From positions 1-64,000 of the forward strand of contig NZ_JABUZA010000021.1 of NCBI RefSeq assembly GCF_014897985.1: 64,000 bases of DNA. The letters run 5' to 3'. The number at the start of each line of letters is the position of its first letter. The first letter of the stretch is position 1. This stretch comes from Halomonas colorata (lineage in GTDB: Bacteria; Pseudomonadota; Gammaproteobacteria; Pseudomonadales; Halomonadaceae). Below are positions 21,390-31,746 of this stretch, piece after piece. The position numbers and the translations under genes are program-made. Below the pieces are notes generated by a model. The model had not been told where the DNA came from and searched no databases. It saw nothing but the letters and a program-made list of their open reading frames with translations.

Positions 21390-22184
21390 TTACCCAGCCG
21401 ACTGACGAAGAAAATCACTCGCCAATCCTGCTGCACTACTTTGCGGGTAATCATCACGCACTTGCTCTAACAGCTCGCGACTACGTTCTGCCTCGCCCTG
21501 ACGCGCTTTTACCAAGCCAAGTTTATACAGTGCATCAGGCACTTTGCTACTGCTACTGAAGTCTGAGATGACACGGCTAAAGGACGCATCAGCGTCGCTT
21601 AGCTGGCCTTCGGCGGCATAGAGCTCACCCAGCCAATAATAGCCGTTAGACGCCAGACTGCTGTCAGCATGAGTGGTGACGAAGCCTTCAAAGGCTTTAA
21701 TTGCTTCGTCAAAGCGACGTGCCTGAACGTGAGCAAACGCCGCCTGATAGTCCGATTGGGCATCTTCGCTGACGTTACGCGCAGAAGGCGCATTGACCAC
21801 TTCCTGCGCCGCTTCCGGCTCTACCTGAGGAGTCGCCTGCTCAATTTGAGTCGGGCCGCTGTTCATCAGGCGATCTTCGATATCCAGATACTGCTGCTGG
21901 GATTGACGCTTCAATTGCTCAAGCTGGTGACGCAGCTCTTCAATCTGCCCACGCAGCTGCTGGATTTCCTGCTGGTGCTCTTCTACTTGATTAAACAGTA
22001 CAAGATTACCGCCGGCAGATTCCTGACGCTGGGTCTGCTGATAGAAGCCGCTTGAGCTACCGGAAGAAAGATCTTGAACGAGCGGCTGTTGGGCAACCGC
22101 CGCGAGTGGCAATACGGACAGCGGGAGCACTAAGGCTCCCGCACCGCACAGCCTCTCAAAATAGCGTTTGAGACTGTGATTCAT
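21390..22184 (-). CDS. cpoB: Cell division coordinator CpoB (YbgF)
   Basis: Periplasmic TPR protein that links Tol-Pal-driven outer membrane constriction to peptidoglycan synthesis. It has a signal peptide ending near AVAQQ, an N-terminal trimerising coiled coil (about residues 65-105, rich in Q, L and E), a linker and C-terminal TPR repeats (from about residue 140, YQAAFAHVQARRF). It is the last gene of the tol cluster, as is usual. Confidence 0.93.
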   Translation of the reverse strand: MNHSLKRYFERLCGAGALVLPLSVLPLAAVAQQPLVQDLSSGSSSGFYQQTQRQESAGGNLVLFNQVEEHQQEIQQLRGQIEELRHQLEQLKRQSQQQYLDIEDRLMNSGPTQIEQATPQVEPEAAQEVVNAPSARNVSEDAQSDYQAAFAHVQARRFDEAIKAFEGFVTTHADSSLASNGYYWLGELYAAEGQLSDADASFSRVISDFSSSSKVPDALYKLGLVKARQGEAERSRELLEQVRDDYPQSSAAGLASDFLRQSAG

Positions 22185-22232
22185 GACAACTCCGTAGATA
22201 ACATCGGCGTGCCCTAAGGCACGCCAACGGAA

Positions 22233-22778
22233 TCAGTAATTAAATACAACGCGACGGTTCTGGGAGTAAGCGCTTTCGCTTTGGCCGCTAGCTGCAGGAC
22301 GCTCTTCACCATAGCTCACAACGCTCATTTGCGAGTTGGAAACGCCCTGAATGTTCAGGAAACGCTGAACGGCACGGGCACGACGCTCACCTAGCGCCAT
22401 GTTGTATTCACGGGTACCGCGCTCATCGGTATGACCATGTAATACAACTTGTGCATTCGGGTTGGCACGCAGATAACGCGCATGGGCCATTACGGCAGAC
22501 TCGTATTCGCTTTTGATAGTGTCGCGGTCGTAATCGAAGTAAATGGTACGTACTTCAGGGATACGAGAATCAGCTTGCTGACCAGCACCTGAGCCAGAAC
22601 CCGTAGTAGAACCATACTGACCACCTGTACCAGCGCCCGAGGTGCCTGCACCCATGCTGCTGCCATCTTGGCTTCCGTAAGAATCACCATCTTGGGTTCC
22701 GCCGGTGCTGGAACAGCCAGCGATAACTACGATAGATAACGCGACTGCCAATGAGCGAACCAACGGTTTAAGTTGCAT
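22233..22778 (-). CDS. pal: Peptidoglycan-associated lipoprotein Pal
   Basis: Outer-membrane lipoprotein that binds peptidoglycan and TolB. Starting from ATG 22778 (AAGGAG upstream) gives a short signal peptide with the lipobox VIAGC. A Gly/Ser-rich linker follows, then an OmpA-like domain with the peptidoglycan-binding segment HTDERGTREYNMALGERRA. The longer frame from 22841 would bury the signal peptide and overlap tolB, so I rejected it. Confidence 0.95.
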   Translation of the reverse strand: MQLKPLVRSLAVALSIVVIAGCSSTGGTQDGDSYGSQDGSSMGAGTSGAGTGGQYGSTTGSGSGAGQQADSRIPEVRTIYFDYDRDTIKSEYESAVMAHARYLRANPNAQVVLHGHTDERGTREYNMALGERRARAVQRFLNIQGVSNSQMSVVSYGEERPAASGQSESAYSQNRRVVFNY

Positions 22779-22819
22779 AATCAGACTCCTTGCCTGAAAG
22801 AAATTAACACTATCAATCA

Positions 22820-24112
22820 TTAGTTTAAAAACGGCGACCATGCAGGATCCCGCACATCGCCTTGTGCTGCAGGAAGCCGGAATGACGACCGCCCATCGGC
22901 AGAAACGGCACTCAGCACCCCGTTGTTACCCTGTTGGGTAGCGAAGATTACCATGGTCCCGTTCGGCGCAACACTAGGAGATTCATCTCTTGTTGAATCA
23001 CTTAGTACCACAAGCCGTCCGCCGTCTAAATCCTGACGAGCCACCTGATATCCACGGCTGGAACGGTGGACCAAAAAGATTTGATCGCCATCGGGAGAAT
23101 AGCGTGCTCGAGCGTTGTAGTTGCCGGTAAACGTTAGGCGTTTTGTCTCACCGCTGCCTAGTGAATACTGGTAAATCTGCGGGCCACCACTGCGATCAGA
23201 GGTGAACAGCAGGCTACGACCATCGGGCGACCAAGCGGGCTCGGTATCGATGCTGTTGCTGTTGGTAAGACGTTCCACTGAGCGATTGCCAATATCCATG
23301 ATGTAAATCTCAGGCTGGCCATCTTTGGATAAGGACATCGCAATACGACGGCCATCCGGCGACCACGTCGGCGCGCCGTTGATACCATCAAACGATGTTG
23401 CCATTACACGCTGGCCGGTGGCGACATCCTGAATATAAATCGCTGGACGCTCAGTTTCAAAGGAAACATAGGCAAGTTTGCGGCCGTCCGGCGACCAGGA
23501 AGGTGACATGATAGGCTGATCAGAGGTTAATACCTGCTGGCTATTACGCCCGTCTGCATCGGCTACGTAGAGCCCGAACTGCATATTGTCGCCGAGCCCT
23601 TGAGCCGTCACGTAAGCAATGCTGGTAGAGAAGGCGCCGCGAATATCGGTAATCGCTTCAAATATCTGATCGCTGATGTAGTGAGCCGCACCGCGCAGGT
23701 CATTGGCATTTGCCGTAACGGTTTCACCAATCATACGGCGCTGGCCGCTGATATCCATCAGGTCAAACTGAAGCTGATAGCCACTGCCTGCCTGCTCCGC
23801 ACGACCTACCACTAAATAGCGCACATCAAGCGAACGCCAGGTACCGAATTCAACGTCATCGGCTTGGCTGGGCTTTTCAAACATGGCGCTACGCTCTAGC
23901 GGTTCAAACAGACCGCTACGCTCCAAATCGTCCTGAATAATCTGAGCGATATCTTCGGACATCCCCTCATTGCCGGCAAAAGGCACCACGCCAATAGGCA
24001 AGGCCTGATCGCTGCCTCGCGTAATTTCAATGGTTAAGTTTGCGTTTGCATTTGCGATACTGCTAATTAACAGCAGTGCGCAGAATAACCACACTTTGCT
24101 CAGTATTTGCAT
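22820..24112 (-). CDS. tolB: Tol-Pal system beta-propeller protein TolB
   Basis: Periplasmic protein with a signal peptide (ends near ANANA), an N-terminal domain and a six-blade propeller with repeated WSPDGR motifs. It links TolA and Pal. Its ATG overlaps the tolA stop as TGATG, indicating translational coupling. The length, 430 residues, is standard. Confidence 0.96.
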   Translation of the reverse strand: MQILSKVWLFCALLLISSIANANANLTIEITRGSDQALPIGVVPFAGNEGMSEDIAQIIQDDLERSGLFEPLERSAMFEKPSQADDVEFGTWRSLDVRYLVVGRAEQAGSGYQLQFDLMDISGQRRMIGETVTANANDLRGAAHYISDQIFEAITDIRGAFSTSIAYVTAQGLGDNMQFGLYVADADGRNSQQVLTSDQPIMSPSWSPDGRKLAYVSFETERPAIYIQDVATGQRVMATSFDGINGAPTWSPDGRRIAMSLSKDGQPEIYIMDIGNRSVERLTNSNSIDTEPAWSPDGRSLLFTSDRSGGPQIYQYSLGSGETKRLTFTGNYNARARYSPDGDQIFLVHRSSRGYQVARQDLDGGRLVVLSDSTRDESPSVAPNGTMVIFATQQGNNGVLSAVSADGRSSFRLPAAQGDVRDPAWSPFLN

Positions 24113-25338
24113 CAGCGAACATCTCCCGGGGTAAATCGCAGATTAATTTGACGTAAGTTTCGTTGCTGATCCGCAGGTAAATCTCTCAACTCACCAAACG
24201 GTGCAGCCTGTTCAACCGCTTGTATAGCAGACCGATCAAAAGCACTGTCACCACTCGATGTCGCAATCGACGCTGCAAGCAGCTCCCCTGATGGGCCCAA
24301 ACGTATTTGCAGCGTAGCACTCAATGAATCGCTTGCTCCAGGCGGAATCAGCCATGCCTGTTCGACAGCGCGGCGTACAATATTGATGAAGCTATTGGCA
24401 GCCTGTTGTGCTTGTTGCGCATTTGCCGCGGCCTCCGCTTCACCGGCTAGCTGACGCTGCATGGCGGCTTCTGCCGCTTCCGCTGCCTGGCGCTGACGTT
24501 CAGCTTCTTCACGTGCACGCCTCTCTTCGGCTTCCCGCTCGCGTTGAGCTTCCGCCTCACGTTCGCGCTGTGCTTCAGCTTCGCGTTGACGCGCGGCTTC
24601 TGCTTCAGCGGCGGCTTTGGCCTCTGCTTCAGCGGCGGCTTTGGCCTCTGCTTCAGCGGCGGCTTTGGCCTCTGCTTCAGCAGCGGCTTTGGCCTCTGCT
24701 TCAGCAGCGGCTTTGGCTTCTGCTTCGGCAGCGGCTTGTGCTTCTGCTTCGGCAGCGGCTTGTGCTTCTGCTTCGGCAGCGGCTTGTGCTTCTGCCTCGG
24801 CAGCGGCTTGTGCTTCTGCCTCGGCCTCTGCCTGTTCACGAGCCTGCTGGGCTTCAGCTTCGCGGGCCTGCGCTTGTGCCGCCTGCTCCTGAGCTAGGCG
24901 TTCGGCTTCCTCAGCGCGTCGCTGAGCTTCAGCTTCGGCAGCCTCTTGCGCTTGCTCTAATGCTTGCGCCTGCGCTTCGGCTTCACGACGAGCGGCTTCT
25001 TCAGCCGCTTGCTGTTCGGCCGCCTGGTTATCCGGCTCCGGCTCAGCTGCCTCGGGCTCGCTTACGCCAGGCTCGGCCGTTGGCTCCGTTGCGCTATTCA
25101 TCGCGGCTTGCTGCTCGGTTGCTTGCTGAGCCTGGTCGGTAAACGTTTCTGTACTGACCAGCGTTGCTTGCACGATGGAGGAAGAGTCCGGTTCTGCCGT
25201 TGAACTGGGCCAATTAATGAAACTAAAAACAATAATAGCCAAATGCACGCCCACTGCGAGTACGGCTGGTAACGTATAGCCAACATCCTGCGGGTCGCGC
25301 GGCGTATCAGCGGTCACTTGCGTCTTGCCCTTACCCAT
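24112..25338 (-). CDS. tolA: Cell envelope integrity protein TolA
   Basis: Inner-membrane protein that spans the periplasm and transmits force from TolQR to Pal/TolB. One membrane helix (about residues 25-43) precedes a long Ala/Glu/Gln-rich helical domain II and a C-terminal domain III with the TonB-like end ([14 protein letters not shown]). Domain II includes nine copies of an eight-residue repeat encoded by a 24-base tandem repeat (24599-24814). The start overlaps tolR by eight bases. Confidence 0.94.
   Translation of the reverse strand: MGKGKTQVTADTPRDPQDVGYTLPAVLAVGVHLAIIVFSFINWPSSTAEPDSSSIVQATLVSTETFTDQAQQATEQQAAMNSATEPTAEPGVSEPEAAEPEPDNQAAEQQAAEEAARREAEAQAQALEQAQEAAEAEAQRRAEEAERLAQEQAAQAQAREAEAQQAREQAEAEAEAQAAAEAEAQAAAEAEAQAAAEAEAQAAAEAEAKAAAEAEAKAAAEAEAKAAAEAEAKAAAEAEAKAAAEAEAARQREAEAQREREAEAQREREAEERRAREEAERQRQAAEAAEAAMQRQLAGEAEAAANAQQAQQAANSFINIVRRAVEQAWLIPPGASDSLSATLQIRLGPSGELLAASIATSSGDSAFDRSAIQAVEQAAPFGELRDLPADQQRNLRQINLRFTPGDVR
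24599..24814 (-). repeat. 24-base tandem repeat, nine copies, inside tolA
   Basis: Nine contiguous units encode AAAEAEAK (five copies) then AAAEAEAQ (four copies). Copies 1-3 are identical and copies 6-8 are identical, which points to recent expansion by slippage or recombination. Confidence 0.95.
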
Positions 25339-25765
25339 CTTGCGGCGGCTCTGAAAGCAATCCTACATTTTCAACGCCGGAACGCTGTAGCGTGCTCATT
25401 AGCAAAACGATCTGGCCATACTGCACGTTACGGTCACCACGCACCATGACAGGCGTGCCCGGGCGACGTTGTAGAATCGCCCCGACGCGTTCCGACATCT
25501 GCTCAAGTGAAACTGAGGTTGAGTCTTCACCCAGGGTAATGAAATACCCGCCTTCGCGATCAACCGAGATAATGATGGGATCACTATCCTGGGTATCAAT
25601 CGGCTGCGATGAGACCTGCGGCAGATCGACCTGAACGCCTTGAGTCAGCATAGGGGCGGTAATCATAAAAATGACCAGCAGCACCAACATAACGTCGATA
25701 AAGGGGACAACGTTAATCTCCCCCATCGGTTTATTCTTGCCGCTACGGTTGAAAGGACCTTGCAT
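25331..25765 (-). CDS. tolR: Tol-Pal system protein TolR
   Basis: ExbD/TolR-family inner-membrane protein that forms the proton-driven motor with TolQ. One membrane helix (about residues 17-39, VPFIDVMLVLLVIFMIT) has the essential Asp in the FIDVML motif; the rest is the periplasmic domain. The length of 144 residues is normal. It is 11 bases after tolQ. Confidence 0.96.
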   Translation of the reverse strand: MQGPFNRSGKNKPMGEINVVPFIDVMLVLLVIFMITAPMLTQGVQVDLPQVSSQPIDTQDSDPIIISVDREGGYFITLGEDSTSVSLEQMSERVGAILQRRPGTPVMVRGDRNVQYGQIVLLMSTLQRSGVENVGLLSEPPQDG

Positions 25766-25776
25766 GGCGAACTCCC

Positions 25777-26484
25777 TTAACTGGCGCTAGGCTTGCCGTC
25801 ACGGCCTTGCAGGTTACGATGCAAGATGGCGTGAAATTCTTCGGCGAAGTCTTCATATTTACCGAGTAAGCGAGACGCATTGTTGGAAAGACGGTTATAG
25901 AAAATAACCGCAGGAATCGCGGCGAAAAGCCCCATGGCAGTGGCAATCAAGGCCTCGGCAATCCAGGGCGCAACAGTTGCCAGGGTTGCTTGCTGCGTCA
26001 TGGAAAGGGATTGGAAAGAACCCATGATGCCCCATACGGTGCCGAAGAGGCCGATATAGGGGCTTGCTGATGCGACCGTGGCGAGAAATACCAGGTGCTG
26101 CGTTAAGCGATCCTCTTCACGAGACCACGCCACGCGCATACTACGCTGTACGCCTTCAAGCACCGTATCGGCGTTGCGGGTTTTAGGCATCAGGCGATTG
26201 AATTCACGAAAACCCGCCTGAAAGATATGCTCAGCGCCGTGGCGCGGATCATCAGCAGGAATTTCCCGGTATAGCTCATTCAAGTCGACACCTGACCAGA
26301 ACGATTCTTCGAACTGGTTATACTCCTGCTTAGCTCGGCGCAAGGCGATACTGCGCTGAAAGATGACTACCCAAGACAGGATTGACCCCACCACCAGTAG
26401 TAGCATCACCAGCTGTACAACAACGCTGGCATTCATTATAAGGTGCGGGATGGACATGGTGTTATCGTTCACAGGTGCCCTCAT
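25777..26484 (-). CDS. tolQ: Tol-Pal system protein TolQ
   Basis: MotA/TolQ/ExbB-family proton channel component with three membrane helices: one near the N-terminus (VVVQLVMLLLVVGSILSW) and two in the C-terminal half around GLFGTVWGIMGSF and ALIATAMGLFAAIPAVIFYN. Start taken as ATG 26484; an ATG at residue 10 of this frame also fits the family. The ribosome site is weak, so coupling to ybgC is likely. Confidence 0.95.
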   Translation of the reverse strand: MRAPVNDNTMSIPHLIMNASVVVQLVMLLLVVGSILSWVVIFQRSIALRRAKQEYNQFEESFWSGVDLNELYREIPADDPRHGAEHIFQAGFREFNRLMPKTRNADTVLEGVQRSMRVAWSREEDRLTQHLVFLATVASASPYIGLFGTVWGIMGSFQSLSMTQQATLATVAPWIAEALIATAMGLFAAIPAVIFYNRLSNNASRLLGKYEDFAEEFHAILHRNLQGRDGKPSAS

Positions 26485-26529
26485 CAATCAATTAAGCCGG
26501 TAATACCCGACAAAGTAGTGGTTTCCAGG

Positions 26530-26943
26530 TTACGAAACCGTGGTTGCTGTTTGTAGACCTGTTTTAAATGCAGCGGGCCACGCTTTGGGCCGCATGCGTT
26601 CTGCACTTAGGCAGGCTATCTCGACTGTCGCACTGCAAAGGAGTTCCTCTCCCCGCATTACACGTTGCTCAAACGTTACCCGGCAGCGGCCTATTTCGGT
26701 GATATGTGCTGTGACGTCTACCACGTCATCGAGACGCGCCGGTTTCGCATAGTGACAGGCTAAGCGATATACCACTAGCTGCGTACCTTCGTCTAGTAAC
26801 GTTTGCTGATCAAGGCCTTGCTCACGTAGCCATTCGCTGCGCGCGCGCTCCATAAACTTCAGATAGTTAACGTAGTAGACAATGCCACCGGCGTCAGTAT
26901 CTTCCATATAAACACGTACGGGCAGCGAGCGCGAAATACTCAT
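26530..26943 (-). CDS. ybgC: Acyl-CoA thioesterase YbgC
   Basis: Hotdog-fold thioesterase conserved at the head of tol-pal clusters. The catalytic segment is [17 protein letters not shown]. It acts on acyl-CoA or acyl-ACP and has been linked to phospholipid metabolism in E. coli. Its 137 residues are typical. The start overlaps the ruvB stop by four bases (ATGA), joining the ruv and tol blocks. Confidence 0.94.
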   Translation of the reverse strand: MSISRSLPVRVYMEDTDAGGIVYYVNYLKFMERARSEWLREQGLDQQTLLDEGTQLVVYRLACHYAKPARLDDVVDVTAHITEIGRCRVTFEQRVMRGEELLCSATVEIACLSAERMRPKAWPAAFKTGLQTATTVS

Positions 26944-27977
26944 GGACGACGCTCCCCTTCCATATCCACAGAATGCTCGTTGGGAACGCGGTTAAAATGC
27001 AGCCAAGCCTGACGAGTGACGGTACGCCCGCGGGGCGTGCGCATCATTAGGCCTTGCTGGATAAGGTAGGGCTCGATAACGTCTTCGATGGTATTACGTT
27101 CCTCACCTATGGCCGCGGAGAGTGAGTCAACACCTACTGGACCGCCCTCGAACTTATCAATCATCGCAAGCAACAGGCGCCTGTCCATGTGATCCAGGCC
27201 ATAGTGATCCACATTGAGCATATTCAGCGCAGCATCTGCCAAGGAAACATCCACCGTGCCGTTACCTTTCATTTCTGCATAGTCGCGCACCCGGCGCAGC
27301 AAGCGGTTGGCGATACGCGGCGTGCCCCGAGAGCGGCGGGCAATTTCGATAGCTCCCTCAGCGCTGGTTTCCACCCCCAGCAAGCGCGCTGAGCGGGTGA
27401 CGATTTCGGTCAGCTCTTCGAGATTATAAAATTCCAGCCGTTGAACAATGCCAAATCGATCGCGTAACGGTGATGTCAAAAGCCCTGCCCGGGTTGTTGC
27501 ACCCACCAGCGTGAAGCGAGGCAAGTCCAGTTTGATCGACCGAGCCGCCGGGCCTTCGCCAATCATGATATCGAGCTGAAAATCCTCCATGGCCGGATAG
27601 AGCACTTCTTCAATCGCAGGAGATAGGCGGTGGATCTCATCAATAAACAGCACGTCACCGGGCTCAAGGTTGGTCAGCATGGCTGCCAAATCTCCTGCCC
27701 GCTCGAGCACGGGCCCTGAGGTTGACTTGAGTCCGACGCCCATTTCGGTAGCGATAATATTAGCAAGCGTCGTTTTACCCAGCCCTGGCGGGCCAAATAC
27801 CAGGGTATGGTCGAGACTCTCTTCGCGAAGCCGGGCCGCGCCAATAAATATTTCAAGCTGCTCGCGAACCCTCGGCTGGCCGATATAGTCATCAAGTCGC
27901 TTGGGACGAATGGCATAATCAATTCGCCCTTCTCCCTGCTCTGGTTCAGCCGCTATCAACCGGTCATGTTCTAACAT
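26940..27977 (-). CDS. ruvB: Holliday junction branch migration ATPase RuvB
   Basis: AAA+ hexameric motor for branch migration. It has Walker [12 protein letters not shown], Walker [10 protein letters not shown], sensor 1 GATTRAG, the arginine finger region SPLRDRFG and a C-terminal winged helix. At 345 residues it is standard. The third ruv gene here. Confidence 0.98.
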   Translation of the reverse strand: MLEHDRLIAAEPEQGEGRIDYAIRPKRLDDYIGQPRVREQLEIFIGAARLREESLDHTLVFGPPGLGKTTLANIIATEMGVGLKSTSGPVLERAGDLAAMLTNLEPGDVLFIDEIHRLSPAIEEVLYPAMEDFQLDIMIGEGPAARSIKLDLPRFTLVGATTRAGLLTSPLRDRFGIVQRLEFYNLEELTEIVTRSARLLGVETSAEGAIEIARRSRGTPRIANRLLRRVRDYAEMKGNGTVDVSLADAALNMLNVDHYGLDHMDRRLLLAMIDKFEGGPVGVDSLSAAIGEERNTIEDVIEPYLIQQGLMMRTPRGRTVTRQAWLHFNRVPNEHSVDMEGERRP

Positions 27978-28053
27978 AGATGCTCTTCTTGAATACTGTC
28001 TTAAATACCTGGCAATCTGCTTGCTCTGGGTTACTGCAAAACGACGGGGTAGC

Positions 28054-28659
28054 TCAGCCGTTCATTCGCTGTGTTAATGCCGCCTTGATCAAGGCTTCTG
28101 TCGATTGCTTGGGGTCAAGGTCTGCCAGCATTTTGCTGGCTTCGGTTAGCTTGTAACCTAGGCTTACGAGTGCGGACTCAGCGTCGGCCAAGCTATTGCG
28201 GGTAGGTCGCCCGTTGGTAGCTTCGAGGGGAAGTGGCGAATCAGAGCCATGCTCCCACTCGGGGAAACGATCGCGCATTTCAATAATAAGCCGTTCGGCC
28301 GTTTTCTTACCGACACCAGGCAGCTTGGTCAGCGCCTTGCTGTCATCATCTCGAACACAGCGCATAAACGCGTCTTCATCCATGCCGGATAAAATCGCCA
28401 AGGCCAGTTTAGGGCCAACGCCGTTAACCTTGATGAGGGCTCGAAACAGCGCCCGCTCATGCTCACGCGCAAACCCGTAAAGCAGATGGGCATCGTCACG
28501 AATAGTTAAGTGGGTATAAAGCGATGTTTTCTCACCTAAACCCGGTAGCGAGACGAGCGTATTCATTGAGGTCTCAAGCTCGTACCCCACGCCCTGGACA
28601 TCAATTACGATCCAAGGCGGTTGTTTTTCCAGCAGATAGCCACTCAGACGTCCGATCAT
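28054..28659 (-). CDS. ruvA: Holliday junction DNA helicase subunit RuvA
   Basis: Tetrameric junction-binding protein: an N-terminal OB fold (MIGRLSGYL), tandem helix-hairpin-helix motifs ([24 protein letters not shown]) and a C-terminal RuvB-binding domain. It has 201 residues. It sits 76 bases before ruvB. Confidence 0.97.
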   Translation of the reverse strand: MIGRLSGYLLEKQPPWIVIDVQGVGYELETSMNTLVSLPGLGEKTSLYTHLTIRDDAHLLYGFAREHERALFRALIKVNGVGPKLALAILSGMDEDAFMRCVRDDDSKALTKLPGVGKKTAERLIIEMRDRFPEWEHGSDSPLPLEATNGRPTRNSLADAESALVSLGYKLTEASKMLADLDPKQSTEALIKAALTQRMNG

Positions 28660-28727
28660 AAATACGCTCGCGATAGTAAAAACAGGCGTTTACTATAATG
28701 CTACTCTGTACAAGTGACCAGTAGTGG

Positions 28728-29279
28728 TTAAAGCCGCCAACGCCCGGTTGAGGCACGCCGGCTTCGCCCACTAGAAACGCTGGGAAGCCCATTACCCGTA
28801 TAGGAGTGGGTTAACGCAATAGCTAATGCATCAGCAGCATCGGCTTGCGGCGTGGCGGAAAGTTTTAATAGTGCAGTAACCATATGTTGCACCTGCAGTT
28901 TATCCGCACCGCCATGTCCCGTTACGGCTTCTTTAATGCGCCGCGCCGCATATTCCGCCACGCTCAACCCGTGGTTTGCCATACACACCAAGGCAGCGCC
29001 CCGGGCCTGGCCAAGCTTAAGCGCCGAATCAACATTTTTAGCCAAGAATACGCGTTCAATGGCGGTGTCCGTCGGTTTGTATAAACCCACCACTTCGCTT
29101 AGCCCCGCATATATTTGCGCCAAACGCTGCTCCAGCGGCCCGTCTGATGTGCGAATGCATCCGCTGGCCACATAGGTGGGCTTCACCCCGACCAGATCAA
29201 TGACACCGTAACCGGTAATTCGGGAACCAGGATCGATACCCAGAATGCGCACCGGTAACGAAGTGCGTGTTTCGTCCAT
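28728..29279 (-). CDS. ruvC: Crossover junction endodeoxyribonuclease RuvC
   Basis: Holliday junction resolvase of RNase H fold. The first catalytic Asp is in LGIDPGS, a Glu in AIERVF, and C-terminal acidic residues in [13 protein letters not shown]. The basic C-terminal tail ([11 protein letters not shown]) may bind DNA. At 183 residues it is slightly long. First of ruvCAB; the yebC gene that often lies just upstream is absent. Confidence 0.96.
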   Translation of the reverse strand: MDETRTSLPVRILGIDPGSRITGYGVIDLVGVKPTYVASGCIRTSDGPLEQRLAQIYAGLSEVVGLYKPTDTAIERVFLAKNVDSALKLGQARGAALVCMANHGLSVAEYAARRIKEAVTGHGGADKLQVQHMVTALLKLSATPQADAADALAIALTHSYTGNGLPSVSSGRSRRASTGRWRL

Positions 29280-29331
29280 ATACGTTTACTCGTGCGATGC
29301 AGCAAAGCCCTAGGCGACAAAAGTGCTGATG

Positions 29332-29365
29332 CAAAAACACCGACGCCAGAGCGTCGGTGTTTTTG
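29332..29365. terminator. Bidirectional terminator between aspS and ruvC
   Basis: AAAAACACCGACGC pairs with GCGTCGGTGTTTTT around a 4-base loop (29347-29350). It ends the aspS transcript on the minus strand and separates it from ruvC. Confidence 0.88.
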
Positions 29366-29433
29366 TCAGCTTGCGATCGAAAGCCTGTCTCTCAAAGAGC
29401 TCTGTTTCAAGAACTATCTCAAGGGCTATCGAT

Positions 29434-31215
29434 TTACTCGCCAGCCGCTTCAGGCTTGGCTTTTTGACGTAAGCGGATATTGAGATCTTTTAGCTGATCA
29501 GGGCTAACCTCACCCGGCGCGTCGGTCATCAAGCAGGCCGCGCTTTGCGTTTTCGGGAAAGCGATAACTTCACGGATAGTCTTGGCACCAACCATCAGCA
29601 TGACCAGGCGATCCAAACCGAATGCCAGACCGCCATGGGGCGGCGCGCCGTACTGAAGCGCGTCCAGCAGGAAGCCAAACTTCTCTTGTGCTTCCTCTTC
29701 ACCGATGCCCAGAATTTCAAACACGGTGCTCTGCATGGTTTGATTATGGATACGAATAGAACCACCGCCAAGCTCGGTACCGTTCAACACCATATCGTAA
29801 GCCCGCGATAGCGCTTTAGCCGGGTCGGCCTTGAGCTCTTCCGGCGAGCAGGAAGGCGCAGTGAACGGATGGTGTAACGGGCTTAAACGACCGTTATCAT
29901 CGGCTTCGAACATCGGGAAGTCGACCACCCAAAGCGGTGCCCAAGCCTGGGTGTAGAGATCCAGGTCCGCACCCAATTTGACGCGCAGCGCGCCAATGGC
30001 TTCGTTGACGATGCGCGTTTTGTCGGCACCGAAGAAGATGATATCGCCATCTTCTGCGCCAAGACGGTCAAGCAGCTCCTCAACGATATTTTCCATGAAC
30101 TTGACGATAGGCGACTGAAGCCCTTCAAGCCCTTTAGCACGCTCGTTGACCTTGATCCAGGCAAGCCCTTTCGCGCCGTAGATACCCACGAACTTGGTAT
30201 ATTCGTCGATTTCCTTACGCGAAAGCTTGGCGCCGCCCGGTACTTTAAGCGCGGCCACTCGGCCATCTTCAGCACTGGCGGGGCCTGAGAATACCTTGAA
30301 GTCGACCTGTTTCATCAGATCGTCAACGTCGGTTAGCTCAAGGGGGATACGTAGATCCGGCTTGTCTGAACCAAAGCGGTCCATGGCTTCTTGCCAGGTC
30401 ATGCGCGGAAATTCGGGAAGCTCAACGCTCAGCACTTCCTGGAAGAGCTGACGAATCATGGCTTCGGTAATGCCCATGATGTCATCTTCTTCGACAAACG
30501 ACGCTTCGATATCAATCTGAGTGAATTCAGGCTGACGGTCGGCGCGCAGGTCTTCGTCACGGAAGCACTTGGCAATTTGATAGTAACGGTCAAAACCCGC
30601 CACCATTAATAGCTGCTTGAAAAGCTGCGGTGACTGAGGCAGTGCAAAGAAGCTGCCCGCATGGGTACGGCTAGGTACCAGGTAGTCACGGGCGCCTTCG
30701 GGCGTTGCGCGCGTAAGGATTGGCGTTTCGATATCCAAAAAGCCCTGGTTTTCCAGGAACGCACGAACGTTATGCGAAATACGCGAACGCAGACGCAGTT
30801 TCTCGATCATGTCTGGGCGACGCAGATCGATATAGCGATGCTTTAGGCGAACTTCTTCACCTACCTTGCCATGCTCGTCAAGCTGGAACGGAGGCGTGGC
30901 AGCGGTGTTCAGTACTTCAACATCTTTGGCCAGCACCTCAATCATGCCGGTAGGCATGTTGGGGTTCTGGGTGCCTTCCGGGCGCAGTCTGACACGACCC
31001 GTAATACGCAGCACATATTCGCCGCGGGCACGATCGGCAGTTGCAAACGCTTCGGCAGTATCCGGGTCTACCACAAACTGAGCGATACCATCGCGGTCAC
31101 GCATATCGAGGAAAATAACCCCACCGTGGTCGCGACGACGATGTACCCATCCGCAAACGGTGACCGTTTGATCTACCAATGTCTCGTTTAGCTGGCCGCA
31201 ATAATGGCTGCGCAT
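29434..31215 (-). CDS. aspS: Aspartate-tRNA ligase
   Basis: Class II synthetase charging tRNA-Asp. An N-terminal OB anticodon-binding domain is followed by the catalytic core with motif 2 ([16 protein letters not shown]), the bacterial insert domain and motif 3 ([12 protein letters not shown]). Start at ATG 31215 (MRSHYCG), the conserved bacterial start; the frame from 31275 adds 20 unconserved residues. H30 in RRRDHGG resembles the non-discriminating enzyme of Pseudomonas, so it may also charge tRNA-Asn; this is inference. Confidence 0.96.
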   Translation of the reverse strand: MRSHYCGQLNETLVDQTVTVCGWVHRRRDHGGVIFLDMRDRDGIAQFVVDPDTAEAFATADRARGEYVLRITGRVRLRPEGTQNPNMPTGMIEVLAKDVEVLNTAATPPFQLDEHGKVGEEVRLKHRYIDLRRPDMIEKLRLRSRISHNVRAFLENQGFLDIETPILTRATPEGARDYLVPSRTHAGSFFALPQSPQLFKQLLMVAGFDRYYQIAKCFRDEDLRADRQPEFTQIDIEASFVEEDDIMGITEAMIRQLFQEVLSVELPEFPRMTWQEAMDRFGSDKPDLRIPLELTDVDDLMKQVDFKVFSGPASAEDGRVAALKVPGGAKLSRKEIDEYTKFVGIYGAKGLAWIKVNERAKGLEGLQSPIVKFMENIVEELLDRLGAEDGDIIFFGADKTRIVNEAIGALRVKLGADLDLYTQAWAPLWVVDFPMFEADDNGRLSPLHHPFTAPSCSPEELKADPAKALSRAYDMVLNGTELGGGSIRIHNQTMQSTVFEILGIGEEEAQEKFGFLLDALQYGAPPHGGLAFGLDRLVMLMVGAKTIREVIAFPKTQSAACLMTDAPGEVSPDQLKDLNIRLRQKAKPEAAGE

Positions 31216-31281
31216 GTCAAATCCTGTTCTGTTTCGTGGCAAATAAAGTGTCGCGGGCCAGGCTGGCCCAGGCAACCGCAG

Positions 31282-31560
31282 TTAGGCCGCAGTGCCTGTA
31301 GACTTGGAAGTAGTGTCGCTTTTAGCGCTGTCTTTACCCGCCGTGCCTTTGGCATCGGCGACTAAGTTCTTTTTACTTCCCGTTTTAAAATCGGTTTCAT
31401 ACCAACCACCGCCCGCCAGGCGGAAACCTGCTGCGGATACGAGCCGCTCAAGGTCATTACGATTGCACGCAGGACACTCTTTTAACGGGTCCGCGCTGAT
31501 TTTCTGTAATTTTTCCATGCGATGGCCGCAGGCCTTGCACTCATATTCATAGATAGGCAT
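31282..31560 (-). CDS. FmdB-family zinc-ribbon protein
   Basis: Small protein with an N-terminal zinc ribbon, CKACG and CPACN about 24 residues apart, starting MPIYEYEC as in the family. The tail is low-complexity K/S/T/A. Start at ATG 31560 with AGGAG upstream; the frame from 31677 adds 39 unlikely residues. It is often next to aspS in gammaproteobacteria; its function is unproven. Confidence 0.9.
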   Translation of the reverse strand: MPIYEYECKACGHRMEKLQKISADPLKECPACNRNDLERLVSAAGFRLAGGGWYETDFKTGSKKNLVADAKGTAGKDSAKSDTTSKSTGTAA

Positions 31561-31746
31561 GTTGATGACTCCTGAAAAGCTCAACGACGACAGGATATTG
31601 GCGAATATAAACACAGCCAGCTGCGAATATTTGGCCTGCCGAGATAAAATCCAAGGCTGCGGTTGATAAAGCGACAATATTATACCCTTTTGTGCCCCCT
31701 GCCGAGCAAGGTTAACTAGCCCTCGACACTCACTGGAGAGAATAAA

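Noticed and set aside
24599-24814. CRISPR array
   Set aside because: The 24-base repeats are contiguous, without spacers, and code in frame for TolA.
24408-25142. Long plus-strand reading frames opposite tolA (up to 244 codons)
   Set aside because: They are mirror frames of the low-complexity tolA repeats and have no start signals; tolA is clearly the gene.
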